Source: an uncultured Fusicatenibacter sp. (lineage in GTDB: Bacteria; Bacillota; Clostridia; Lachnospirales; Lachnospiraceae). Taken from it: a stretch of DNA of 12,375 nt. Position 1 is the stretch's first letter, and each line of letters starts with the position of its first letter. The stretch covers positions 1 through 12,375 of the forward strand of contig CABUPZ010000071.1 of the NCBI GenBank assembly GCA_902493585.1, read 5' to 3'. The position numbers and the translations under genes were made by a program. The notes beneath the pieces are model-generated. The model made no database searches, was not told where the DNA came from, and saw nothing but the letters and a program-made list of their open reading frames with translations. This document shows, piece after piece, positions 1 through 6,673 of this stretch.

Positions 1-406
1 CCGGAATATAACCCAGCGTTTTTTCCAGAAAATCAATATGGGTGAAATCATCCAGATTGATGATCGCTCCCAGCTTCTCAGCCAGCGCGTATTCACTGGC
101 CGGGGTTACATTGGAAGAAAACATGATCTTATCCCCATGAAATCCCATGGCATCGGAAAGCATCAGCTCTGTCTCAGAGGAACAGTCACATCCGAATCCA
201 TATTCACCGAGAAGTTTGATCAGGGTCGGGTTTGGATTTGCCTTCACCGCAAAGTATTCACGGAATCCCGGATTCCATGCAAAAGCTTCCTGCACGGCTT
301 TGGCATTTTCACGGAGTCCTTTTTCATCGTAAATATGGAACGGGGTAGGAATCTGCGCAGCAATTTCTTCCAGTTTCTCTTTTGTGACAAAAGGCTTCTT
401 TACCAT
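1..406 (-). CDS. lysA: Diaminopimelate decarboxylase, N-terminal part (cut by window edge)
   Basis: PLP-dependent decarboxylase of the alanine-racemase-fold (fold III) group, expected to convert meso-diaminopimelate to L-lysine, the last step of lysine synthesis, in the cytoplasm. The first 135 codons are present; the C-terminal beta-barrel domain lies beyond the window. The translation carries the family signature YFAVKANPNP at residues 51-60, in which Lys55 should form the Schiff base with PLP, followed by GFGCDCSSETEL, typical of the barrel. The start ATG (404-406) follows AAAGGAGA at a normal distance (plus-strand ctccttt near 418-424). The gene lies 124 bases after pyk on the same strand, with two inverted repeats between them. 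The lysA assignment is confident at family level; another fold-III decarboxylase such as carboxynorspermidine decarboxylase is possible but less likely. Confidence 0.82.
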   Translation of the reverse strand, partial: MVKKPFVTKEKLEEIAAQIPTPFHIYDEKGLRENAKAVQEAFAWNPGFREYFAVKANPNPTLIKLLGEYGFGCDCSSETELMLSDAMGFHGDKIMFSSNVTPASEYALAEKLGAIINLDDFTHIDFLEKTLGYIP

Positions 407-440
407 CTTTTATGTTCTCCTTTGTTCTTCTGACTGCCGT

Positions 441-462
441 CCGCACAGATCATGCTGTGCGG
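441..462 (-). promoter_or_regulatory. Perfect 8-bp hairpin in the lysA leader
   Basis: CCGCACAG (441-448) and CTGTGCGG (455-462) form a perfect 8-bp GC-rich stem with a 6-base loop. On the minus strand it lies about 17 bases upstream of the lysA ribosome binding site. No run of T follows on the minus strand, so it does not look like an intrinsic terminator. It could stabilise the 5' end of a processed lysA message or mark a pyk-lysA processing site. The region is too short for a lysine riboswitch. Function unknown. Confidence 0.45.
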
Positions 463-500
463 AACAACAGCTGTGTCTCGCAACAAACTGTAACTTATTT

Positions 501-528
501 GTAACGGTTCAGCTGGCTGAACGGTTAC
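501..528 (-). terminator. Candidate pyk terminator or operator palindrome
   Basis: GTAACGGTTCAG (501-512) and CTGAACGGTTAC (517-528) form a 12-bp inverted repeat with one mismatch and a 4-base loop, two bases after the pyk stop codon. On the minus strand it is followed by AAATAAGTTAC, which is only weakly U-rich, so termination may be inefficient and lysA could be read from pyk. A third GTAAC lies at 490-494. The symmetry would also suit a DNA-binding site; the sequence does not decide between these. Confidence 0.4.
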
Positions 529-530
529 AC

Positions 531-1967
531 TTATTTTGCCTGGATGACCTGAAGCATGTTGGTCATATATCCCTGGCCGGATACCTCATTGGTCGCAGGA
601 TCTCCGGCCGTGAAGATCACCATCTCTCCTTTGTGTACCAGTCCCTCACGGACAACCATGTACATCGCGTGGGAAATGATATTTTCCGTGCTGTCCTCCT
701 CGTATCCTGTGATTGGTTTCACACCCCAGTAAAGCTGCATCTTTCTGCGTGTTCTTTCATTTGGAGTCACACCGTAGATCGGCACAGACGGACGCAGATT
801 GGAGATCACTCTTGCGGTCTGACCGGACATCGTCGGAGTCACAATACAGGAAGCGTTCAGACGCTCTACCATTGTCACCGCCGCAAATCCAACGGCGCTG
901 GAAACATTCTGTTTTCCAAGCAACGCCTTCGTATCACGGTACATATCAAACTTCAGGAACTGCTCGGAAGACTCGGCGATCTTCGCCATCATCTGAACCG
1001 CTTCCACCGGATATTTGCCCTGAGCGGTCTCTCCGGACAGCATGACTGCGTCAGTTCCGTCATAAATAGCGTTGGCAACGTCGGACACCTCCGCACGGGT
1101 CGGACGCGGATTGCGGATCATGGAATCCAGCATCTGTGTCGCTGTGATAACCGGTTTGTATTTGTGATTACATTTCTCGATGATTATCTTCTGTACATGC
1201 GGTACATCACTGGCAGGAATCTCCACGCCAAGGTCTCCGCGGGCTACCATCACTCCGTCTGCCGCGTCAATGATACTGTCGATATTCTCCACACCTTCTG
1301 CATTTTCAATCTTGGCGATGACATCAATGCCCTCTCCTCCGTTTTCACGAAGCAGATCCTTGATCTCATGAATCGCCTCTGCATTGCGGATAAAGGATGC
1401 CGCTATAAAATCGACGCCCTGCTCGATTCCGAACAGAAGGTCACTCTTGTCTTTTTCTGTCAGGCTTGGAAGCTTGATGGATACATTCGGCACATTGATA
1501 CCTTTTTTCTCTCCCAGCTCACCGCCGTTGATCACGCGGCAGACAATCTCTGTCTCTGTGGTTTCCTGCACTTCCAGGCAGATCAGGCCGTCATCGATCA
1601 GAATCTGTCCTCCGGCTGTTACGTCCTGCGGAAGTCCTTTGTATGTGATGGAAACACGTTCGTTGTCTCCTTCGATTTCACTGGTCGTCAGAACAAACGT
1701 CTGATTTTCTTTCAGAATTACTTTCTTATGGTCTTTCAGCTCACCGGTACGGATCTCCGGTCCCTTCGTGTCAAGCAGGATGGCTACGGGAACTTTCAGC
1801 TCTTTCCGCACTTCCTTCAAAAGATCCATACGCATCTTCTGTTCCTCATGATCTCCATGTGAAAAATTAAAACGCGCCACGTCCATGCCACTCTCTACAA
1901 GCTTTTTCATCATTTCTTTTGAATTCGTATTCGGTCCCATCGTACATACAATTTTGGTTTTTCTCAT
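531..1967 (-). CDS. pyk: Pyruvate kinase
   Basis: Catalyses phosphoenolpyruvate + ADP to pyruvate + ATP, the last ATP-forming step of glycolysis; cytoplasmic, a homotetramer in known relatives. The 478-residue length fits the standard form without the extra C-terminal PEP-utiliser-like domain of Bacillus and some other Firmicutes. Visible motifs: VARFNFSHG at residues 30-38 (Arg32 binds the phosphoryl group), LIDDG near 123-127 in the B domain, KIEN at 219-222 (Lys219 catalytic, Glu221 metal ligand), ARGDLG at 242-247 (Asp245 metal ligand), ATQML at 276-280 (Thr277) and MLSGETAQGKYP at 309-320. Residues ~345-478 form the regulatory C domain. ATG at 1965-1967 is preceded by AGGAG (plus-strand 1976-1980). 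It is 115 bases downstream of the rhomboid-like gene; no convincing promoter is seen in that gap, only an isolated TATAAA-like hexamer. Confidence 0.98.
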   Translation of the reverse strand: MRKTKIVCTMGPNTNSKEMMKKLVESGMDVARFNFSHGDHEEQKMRMDLLKEVRKELKVPVAILLDTKGPEIRTGELKDHKKVILKENQTFVLTTSEIEGDNERVSITYKGLPQDVTAGGQILIDDGLICLEVQETTETEIVCRVINGGELGEKKGINVPNVSIKLPSLTEKDKSDLLFGIEQGVDFIAASFIRNAEAIHEIKDLLRENGGEGIDVIAKIENAEGVENIDSIIDAADGVMVARGDLGVEIPASDVPHVQKIIIEKCNHKYKPVITATQMLDSMIRNPRPTRAEVSDVANAIYDGTDAVMLSGETAQGKYPVEAVQMMAKIAESSEQFLKFDMYRDTKALLGKQNVSSAVGFAAVTMVERLNASCIVTPTMSGQTARVISNLRPSVPIYGVTPNERTRRKMQLYWGVKPITGYEEDSTENIISHAMYMVVREGLVHKGEMVIFTAGDPATNEVSGQGYMTNMLQVIQAK

Positions 1968-1997
1968 TCTTTACTCTCCTGCTTTTCTTCTTAAATA

Positions 1998-2041
1998 CTG
2001 CCCGGTGTCTTCGCTCTGTTATGCTTGAAAGCCCCGGGCAG
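1998..2041 (-). promoter_or_regulatory. 8-bp inverted repeat in the pyk leader
   Basis: CTGCCCGG (1998-2005) and its complement CCGGGCAG (2034-2041) enclose 28 bases, between the rhomboid-like gene and pyk. On the minus strand the stem ends about 18 bases before the pyk ribosome binding site, and TATTTAAG follows, not a U-run. On the plus strand it is followed by a T-rich stretch, but no plus-strand gene precedes it. It could be a weak terminator for the upstream genes or a pyk leader structure. Confidence 0.35.
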
Positions 2042-2082
2042 TTTGATTTATATTTTTCTGTTATTTTGTCGCTCCTTTTTCC

Positions 2083-2925
2083 CTATTTGATGTGCTCATG
2101 GGTGAAAAGATGGTTCTGACAATACTCATAGTTTCCGTTGCACTTGGAGCAGTAACGGAATTCCAGCTCCGGTGCATCCAGTTCAGTGCGTCCGCAGACG
2201 GCACACTTATGTTTGGCGCCATTGGCATAGCCCTGCGCCTGGCCTCTCGACATCGCCTTTCTGAAATCGTTTTTCCGCTTTCTCTCCCTTGGATTGTAGC
2301 GATTGTAATTCCTCGTTCCAAAAAAGAAGATAATGACGCTGGCGAGCGAAAAAACGATCGCAACCTTTGTCACGATATTTCCGCGGAAAAAATCGATTGC
2401 CACGATCACCGCATAGACGATCGCCATATACTTCATCTTGATCGGAATCAGAAAATACAGCATTACCTGCATATCCGGGAAACTCATCGCAAAACCAAGG
2501 AAAATGGAAAGGCTGATGTAATAGGTACTGAAGCTCAGTCCATAAATTCCGAAATAGGAAAATCCGGTAAATACAAACAGCAGAAACGCTCCTACAATCG
2601 TCATAATAATGCCGAAAAAGATATAGACATTGTACCGGAAATCACCCCAGGCACGCTCCAGCGAAGATCCGATGGAATAGTAAAAGAACAGCATGATCAC
2701 TGTGAAAATATCCAGACTGCTCGGCGGTATCAGCAGCCAGCTTACCAGTCTCCACACCTGACCGTGAAAAACGATCATGTACGGATCCAGAGTCATATAC
2801 CCCAGGGCTGACGGAAACGCGTAATTCAAAAGATATCCGATCACATAGGTGATAATGATGTAGGTCGTAAGATGGGGAATCGCATATCTCCCGAATTTAC
2901 GTTCCAACTTGTTTAAAAAATTCAT
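2083..2925 (-). CDS. Rhomboid-fold membrane protein with C-terminal zinc ribbon
   Basis: A 280-residue integral membrane protein. The N-terminal part resembles the rhomboid/Der1 fold: about six hydrophobic segments over residues ~17-205, with GQVWRLVSWLLIP near 54-66 matching the rhomboid WR loop, and a later SSLERAWGDFRYNVYIFFG stretch like the rhomboid helix-2/3 region. The catalytic GxSG serine motif is not visible; the nearest match is GIYGLSFST, and no paired catalytic His is evident, so it is probably not a protease. A basic linker (NPRERKRKNDF) leads to a zinc-ribbon-like tail with Cys241/244, Cys259/262, Cys269 and His272/276/278. It lies 17 bases after corA, probably in one operon. 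The start at 2925 is preferred because AAAGAAGA sits at usable spacing; ATG at 2931 (two residues longer) abuts the purine tract. It may act as a substrate-binding pseudorhomboid; function unknown. Confidence 0.8.
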   Translation of the reverse strand: MNFLNKLERKFGRYAIPHLTTYIIITYVIGYLLNYAFPSALGYMTLDPYMIVFHGQVWRLVSWLLIPPSSLDIFTVIMLFFYYSIGSSLERAWGDFRYNVYIFFGIIMTIVGAFLLFVFTGFSYFGIYGLSFSTYYISLSIFLGFAMSFPDMQVMLYFLIPIKMKYMAIVYAVIVAIDFFRGNIVTKVAIVFSLASVIIFFFGTRNYNRYNPRERKRKNDFRKAMSRGQAQGYANGAKHKCAVCGRTELDAPELEFRYCSKCNGNYEYCQNHLFTHEHIK

Positions 2926-2942
2926 TGACATTCTTCTTTCTT

Positions 2943-3884
2943 TTAAAACATATCTTTCTTTTTGAAGATCATCGCAACGATCAGACAAATGACCGCAGCG
3001 ATCAGTATCGCGATCCAGAACCCGAACGGGCTGGACGCAAAGGGCATTCCCTTACTGTTGACGTTCATGCCATAAGCGCTGAATACAATATTCGGCACAG
3101 ACATAACGATCGTAATCGTCGTCAGGAATTTCATGACGATATTCAGGTTGTTGGATATTACCGAAGCAAAAGCGTCCATGGTTCCGCTGAGGATGTTGCT
3201 GTAGATATTCGCCATCTCGATTGCCTGCTTATTTTCGATAATTACATCTTCCAGCAGTTCTTCATCCTCCGGATAACGACGGATGCGCTCCGTCTTCATC
3301 AGTTTCTCAAGAACTACTTCGTTGGAACGCAGGGAAGTCGTAAAGTAAACCAGACACTTCTCCAACTCCAGCAGTTCGATCAGCTCCTGATTTCTCTGGG
3401 ATTTGTGAAGTTTCCCCTCCACCTGCTCGCTCTTTTTATCAATAATACGCAGATAATGAAGAAACATACTGGCATTTTTATACAGGATCTGAAGAATAAA
3501 TCTTGTCCTCTTTCCCGTAGAAAAATTCCGCACCCTTCCTTCCATAAAGGAAGTCAGGATCGGGGTATCCTCGGTACAGATGGTAAAGATCGCGTCCTCC
3601 GTAACGATAATGCCAAGGGGGATGGTTCCATACCATTCTTTGTCGTTTCTCTCCTCAATCACCGGAATATCCACCAGTATCAGTGTATAGTTGTCCTCCA
3701 CTTCGATACGGGAACGTTCCTCTTCATCCAGCGCTGCCCGCAGATGATCCACATCGATCTCATGTCGCTGTGAGATTTCGAACACCTCTGTCGCTGTGGG
3801 ATCGGTCAATGCGATCCAGCAGCCTTCACATGCGCTGTCTACAGGTCTGATCACGTCCTCTACGGATTTAAAAATACGAATCAT
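2943..3884 (-). CDS. corA: CorA-family magnesium/divalent metal channel
   Basis: A 313-residue CorA-type transporter, expected to be a homopentameric inner-membrane channel for Mg2+ (or Co2+/Ni2+). A large N-terminal cytoplasmic domain (about 1-245) is rich in charged helices that form the funnel. Then come TM1 (about 247-270), the family signature YGMN at 271-274, a short external loop, TM2 (about 289-307) and a basic tail KKKDMF. The loop after GMN lacks the usual MPE and reads VNSKGMPFASSP, as in many divergent Gram-positive members, so the exact ion is uncertain. ATG at 3882-3884 has a strong AAAGGAG site directly after a leader hairpin. A consensus minus-strand promoter lies ~170 bases upstream. 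The rhomboid-like gene follows after 17 bases. Confidence 0.92.
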   Translation of the reverse strand: MIRIFKSVEDVIRPVDSACEGCWIALTDPTATEVFEISQRHEIDVDHLRAALDEEERSRIEVEDNYTLILVDIPVIEERNDKEWYGTIPLGIIVTEDAIFTICTEDTPILTSFMEGRVRNFSTGKRTRFILQILYKNASMFLHYLRIIDKKSEQVEGKLHKSQRNQELIELLELEKCLVYFTTSLRSNEVVLEKLMKTERIRRYPEDEELLEDVIIENKQAIEMANIYSNILSGTMDAFASVISNNLNIVMKFLTTITIVMSVPNIVFSAYGMNVNSKGMPFASSPFGFWIAILIAAVICLIVAMIFKKKDMF

Positions 3885-3899
3885 GCCGTTATCTCCTTT

Positions 3900-3943
3900 C
3901 TCTGTCCCGCAAGGGACAAAGAACCAGCGGCAACCCGTCCCTC
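3900..3943 (-). promoter_or_regulatory. corA leader: mutually exclusive hairpins next to the RBS
   Basis: Three complementary segments lie in the corA leader. Read on the minus strand, segment A is GAGGGAC (3943-3937), B is CTTTGTCCC (3921-3913) and C is GGGACAGAG (3908-3900). B pairs with C in a 9-bp stem (one G-U, loop TTGC) that ends directly before AAAGGAG, the corA ribosome binding site. B can instead pair with A (7 bp, one G-U). The two folds exclude each other, the usual layout of an attenuator or translational switch. The pairing is visible in the sequence; a switching role is inferred. Confidence 0.45.
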
Positions 3944-3949
3944 ACAGAT

Positions 3950-4003
3950 TTATTCTTTTTTCATTTTAAAGCTGCATAATCGGGGCGCAGGTCCGCTTTC
4001 CAT
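3950..4003 (-). CDS. Possible 17-residue corA leader peptide
   Basis: A short ORF in the corA leader encodes MESGPAPRLCSFKMKKE. Its ATG (4001-4003) is preceded by AAAGGA at 9-base spacing, and it begins about 50 bases after the predicted transcription start. It ends 7 bases upstream (in transcript order) of segment A of the alternative hairpins, so a ribosome finishing or stalling here would affect which fold forms. Precedent: translated leader ORFs control Mg2+ transporter genes in enteric bacteria (mgtL for mgtA, corL for corA in Salmonella). From memory, enteric MgtL is also 17 residues, starting ME with prolines at 5 and 7, as here; this may be chance. Short ORFs with purine-rich upstream bases are common, so confidence is low. 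Confidence 0.35.
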   Translation of the reverse strand: MESGPAPRLCSFKMKKE

Positions 4004-4061
4004 AACAACACATCCTTTCTTCTATTATATATGGTACCCTTTCTGCTTGAAATACAAACCC

Positions 4062-4090
4062 ATTATAATCGCTGCCTATAGGTTTGTCAA
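4062..4090 (-). promoter_or_regulatory. Consensus sigma-A promoter for corA
   Basis: On the minus strand a perfect -35 TTGACA (4090-4085) is separated by exactly 17 bases from a perfect -10 TATAAT (4067-4062). Transcription should start near 4055 and give a leader of about 170 bases before the corA start codon. Such a match to consensus suggests strong initiation, with control probably falling on the leader. Confidence 0.85.
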
Positions 4091-4126
4091 ACAATTCCGT
4101 AGTCTTTTCCCTTCATATTTTTCATC

Positions 4127-4155
4127 TTTACACAGACTTTCGCGTCCGCTATAAT
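4127..4155 (+). promoter_or_regulatory. Sigma-A promoter for aroC
   Basis: TTTACA (4127-4132) and TATAAT (4150-4155) are spaced by 17 bases, pointing at aroC. The predicted start near 4162 gives a ~90-base leader containing a weak inverted repeat, CTGTTAT (4179-4185) / ATAACAG (4210-4216). The promoter diverges from the corA promoter; 36 bases separate the two -35 boxes. Confidence 0.8.
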
Positions 4156-4250
4156 AGGTTTTACAGACCGGATTTTTTCTGTTATTTTTTAAACAGCAGC
4201 GTTAATTTTATAACAGGAAAAGGACTGAATTTTAAACACTGGAGGTATCT

Positions 4251-5345
4251 ATGCCTGGTTCAACATTTGGAACACTTTTTCGTATCACCACCTGGGGAGA
4301 ATCCCACGGCAAAGGCATCGGCGTCGTGATCGACGGGTGCCCTGCAGGCCTTCCCCTGAAAGCACAGGATATTCAGGAATTCCTGGACCGGAGGAAACCT
4401 GGACAGAGCCGCTATACCACACAGCGCAGCGAACCTGACCGGGTAGAGATTCTCTCCGGTGTCTTCGAAGACCGGACGACCGGAACGCCCATCTCGCTGG
4501 CGGTTTATAACAAAGATCATCGTTCAAAAGATTACAGTGAAATCGCATCCTGCTACCGCCCTGGTCACGCAGATTATACCTTTGACGCAAAATACGGTTT
4601 CCGGGATTACCGGGGCGGCGGACGTTCCTCCGGCAGGGAAACCATCGGACGGGTCGCAGGGGGCGCCGTTGCCGCAAGGCTTCTGTCAGCCCTTGGCATT
4701 TCTTTCTGCACCTACACCCGCGCCATCGGCCCGGTGCAGATCCAGAGTTTTTCCAAAGAGGAAATTTTCAACAACAAGCTGTACATGCCTGACAGCGAGG
4801 CAGCAGCAAAAGCCTCTGAATATCTGGAAAGCTGCATGGCTGCGAAAAATTCTGCCGGCGGAATCATCGAATGCGTGATTCACGGCACGCCTGCCGGTCT
4901 CGGAGAACCGGTGTTTGACAAGCTGGACGCTTCCCTTGCCAAAGCAGTGATGTCCATCGGTGCCGTCAAAGGTGTGGAGATCGGCGATGGATTTCAGGCT
5001 GCCGCTTCCACCGGACTCACCGACAACGACGGCTTTCATATCCGCCCGGACGGAAAGATCGAGAAGACCTCCAATCATGCCGGTGGAATCCTGGGTGGAA
5101 TCAGCGACGGCAGTGACATCATCCTCCGCGCTGCGATCAAACCGACGCCATCCATTGCCTCAGAACAGAGAACCGTCAGCCGCGCCGGGGAAGAAATCAC
5201 CCTCTCCATCAAAGGACGCCACGATCCGGTGATCGTGCCCAGAGCGGTGGTTGTGGTTGAGGCGATGGCTGCCCTGACACTGGCGGACGCACTGCTGATG
5301 GGCAGCGTTTCAAAGCTGGAATACTTATACAAAATCTGGAAATAG
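4251..5345 (+). CDS. aroC: Chorismate synthase
   Basis: Converts 5-enolpyruvylshikimate-3-phosphate to chorismate, the last common step to aromatic amino acids, folate and quinones; needs reduced FMN but gives no net redox change. The 364 residues match the usual length. Signatures in order: TTWGESHGKGIG at residues 13-24 (the GESHG signature), RRKPGQ at 47-52, RPGHAD at 103-108, RGGGRSSGRETIGRVAGG at 121-138, and GRHDP at 322-326 followed by the C-terminal helix with EAMAALTLADALL. The start ATG follows GGAGG (4241-4245) at 5 bases. It is the only plus-strand protein gene in the window and seems to be a single-gene unit, with its own promoter and a strong terminator; no other shikimate-pathway gene is nearby. 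Confidence 0.98.
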   Translation: MPGSTFGTLFRITTWGESHGKGIGVVIDGCPAGLPLKAQDIQEFLDRRKPGQSRYTTQRSEPDRVEILSGVFEDRTTGTPISLAVYNKDHRSKDYSEIASCYRPGHADYTFDAKYGFRDYRGGGRSSGRETIGRVAGGAVAARLLSALGISFCTYTRAIGPVQIQSFSKEEIFNNKLYMPDSEAAAKASEYLESCMAAKNSAGGIIECVIHGTPAGLGEPVFDKLDASLAKAVMSIGAVKGVEIGDGFQAAASTGLTDNDGFHIRPDGKIEKTSNHAGGILGGISDGSDIILRAAIKPTPSIASEQRTVSRAGEEITLSIKGRHDPVIVPRAVVVVEAMAALTLADALLMGSVSKLEYLYKIWK

Positions 5346-5375
5346 GACACAAAAGCAGGACCGCAAACTCGTCCG

Positions 5376-5421
5376 ATCAGGGATGAAGATTGCAGGAATT
5401 CATTTTTAAATACGCCCTGAT
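5376..5421. repeat. Small dispersed repeat, copy A
   Basis: The block 5387-5418 matches 11521-11552 at 27 of 32 positions, sharing AGATTGCAGGAAT exactly, then ATTTTyAAAyACGCyCT. In this copy the block is enclosed by a perfect 7-bp inverted repeat, ATCAGGG (5376-5382) / CCCTGAT (5415-5421). It lies just after aroC and before the terminator. Two intergenic copies within 6 kb suggest a genome-wide repeated element or a structured RNA; the orientation of function is unknown. Confidence 0.5.
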
Positions 5422-5434
5422 TCCAGGGAAATGG

Positions 5435-5478
5435 AAAACCGGAAGAAATTCCTCTGTCTTTGGATTTCTTCCGGTTTT
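5435..5478. terminator. Bidirectional intrinsic terminator, aroC / lactonase
   Basis: AAAACCGGAAGAAAT (5435-5449) and ATTTCTTCCGGTTTT (5464-5478) form a perfect 15-bp stem with a 14-base loop. The plus strand ends in a T-run (5475-5479), and the A-run at the left foot supplies a U-run for minus-strand transcripts. It lies between the convergent aroC and lactonase genes and should stop both. Confidence 0.85.
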
Positions 5479-5554
5479 TACATACCTTCATAAAGCGGTT
5501 CCTTTATCCCCTGTTTGCCCGCATTTTCTCACAATCTATGTCACCATGCGCCTC

Positions 5555-6610
5555 TCATATGCCCTGTTTGGTGATGAGGATACAGTTCGGAGTTTCCACC
5601 TTCATCGGGCGTCCTTTCTGTACCAGCACGTTTTTCTCATAATCGATAGCAAATGTTGTCACGGTGTTGGACTCATGGTTTGCCACTGCGATATGCTTTC
5701 CATCCGGGAACATCGCAATGTCTTTCGGATATTCTCCGCTGATCGGCAGCGCAAATTTCTTGTCCAGGCATCCGGTCTCTTCATCGATCTTGAACATCGC
5801 CACGGTATTGTCTCCCGCCGTGGATGTAAACAGATATTTATGATCCGGTGACAGGCAGATTCCCGCAGCGGCGTCGTGGGCACGGTCTACGTTGTCAGAA
5901 GTTGTGCTCACTGTCTGGATCTTTTCGAATACCGGACCCTTGTCGCCGTTGGTATACGTATATACCTCCACCTCATTGTGAAGCTCACAGATCAGGTAGG
6001 CAAATCTTCCGTCCGCGCTGAATACCAGTTCCCTCGGACCGGACTCCCGCTCGCAGCGAAGGATGTCCACCAGTTCAATCCTGTCCCTCTGCTGGTTGAT
6101 CCGGTAAAGCTTTACCTGATCGATACCATTGTCCACCGCGCACAGATACTTATTGTCCGGTGTCGGCACGACGCAGCTGACATGAGGACGGAAGTTGCGC
6201 TCTGCCACACTTCCCAGACCTTTATGGAATACACCGTCCATGACGCTGCCCAGCCTTCCGTCTTGATGGGTGTGTACAACCGTCACTTTTCCGTCATGGT
6301 ATCCTGCAACGAAAAGATATCTGCCGGTCTGGTCCACGGAAAGATAACATCCTCTCATTCCGTCGATATCCACTTTATTGATCGGCGTCAGATCTCCATC
6401 CGGCTCCACAGCAAAGACCGCGACACCTTCGTCGGCGATGGAATACAGATATTTTCCATTCAGCGAACGGCAGATATGGGAAGAGTTGTTGACCGGTACC
6501 ACCTTTCGTTCCGTCAAAGTTCCTTCCTCTACATCTACATCATACAGATGAATGCCTATACTGCTTCCGTGTGTATAGGTTCCCACATACGCTACATATT
6601 TCTCACTCAT
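5555..6610 (-). CDS. Lactonase-family seven-bladed beta-propeller (6-phosphogluconolactonase-like)
   Basis: A 351-residue protein of the lactonase/YbhE beta-propeller family, whose E. coli member hydrolyses 6-phosphogluconolactone in the oxidative pentose phosphate path. Repeated blade motifs are visible throughout: SLNGKYLYSIAD, SVDQTGRYLFVAGY, TPDNKYLCAVDNG, SADGRFAYLICE, SPDHKYLFTSTAGDNTVAMF and FPDGKHIAVANHESNTVTTF. It has no signal peptide and should be cytoplasmic. The start at 6610 (MSEKYVAYVGTYTHG) is chosen because AAAGGATGG lies upstream at usable spacing and the family usually begins here; ATG at 6622 abuts the AAAGG and lacks room. It follows the sigma factor gene by 63 bases with no clear terminator between, so co-transcription is possible. 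No glucose-6-phosphate dehydrogenase gene is in view, so the true substrate is uncertain and I leave the symbol empty. Confidence 0.88.
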   Translation of the reverse strand: MSEKYVAYVGTYTHGSSIGIHLYDVDVEEGTLTERKVVPVNNSSHICRSLNGKYLYSIADEGVAVFAVEPDGDLTPINKVDIDGMRGCYLSVDQTGRYLFVAGYHDGKVTVVHTHQDGRLGSVMDGVFHKGLGSVAERNFRPHVSCVVPTPDNKYLCAVDNGIDQVKLYRINQQRDRIELVDILRCERESGPRELVFSADGRFAYLICELHNEVEVYTYTNGDKGPVFEKIQTVSTTSDNVDRAHDAAAGICLSPDHKYLFTSTAGDNTVAMFKIDEETGCLDKKFALPISGEYPKDIAMFPDGKHIAVANHESNTVTTFAIDYEKNVLVQKGRPMKVETPNCILITKQGI

Positions 6611-6673
6611 GTCAAGTTCCATCCTTTCTGCTTTCCAAGTATCTATGGGTATTTTAACACACTTTTCGGCTTT

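Noticed and set aside
407..530. Lysine riboswitch before lysA
   Set aside because: The gap of 124 bases, partly taken by a pyk-proximal palindrome, is too short for the L-box aptamer.
384..1862. A 492-codon open frame on the plus strand opposite pyk
   Set aside because: It is fully antisense to a clear pyruvate kinase, is low in family-like motifs, and arises from codon bias on the other strand.
2092..2811. A 239-codon plus-strand frame opposite the rhomboid-like gene
   Set aside because: The translation is rich in His/Arg/Asp without domain structure, as expected from antisense of a hydrophobic membrane protein gene.
2083..2925. Active rhomboid protease
   Set aside because: The GxSG catalytic motif is absent; only the fold-level WR loop and helix features remain.
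3885..4055. M-box (Mg2+) riboswitch before corA
   Set aside because: The leader length would fit, but I could not recognise the conserved core; a leader ORF with alternative hairpins explains the visible structure better. An Rfam search would decide.
4156..4250. T-box or attenuator before aroC
   Set aside because: The ~90-base leader is too short and has only a weak AT-rich inverted repeat.
6611..6622. Upstream ATG at 6622 as lactonase start
   Set aside because: The purine-rich ribosome binding site directly abuts this ATG, leaving no spacing; the start at 6610 fits better.
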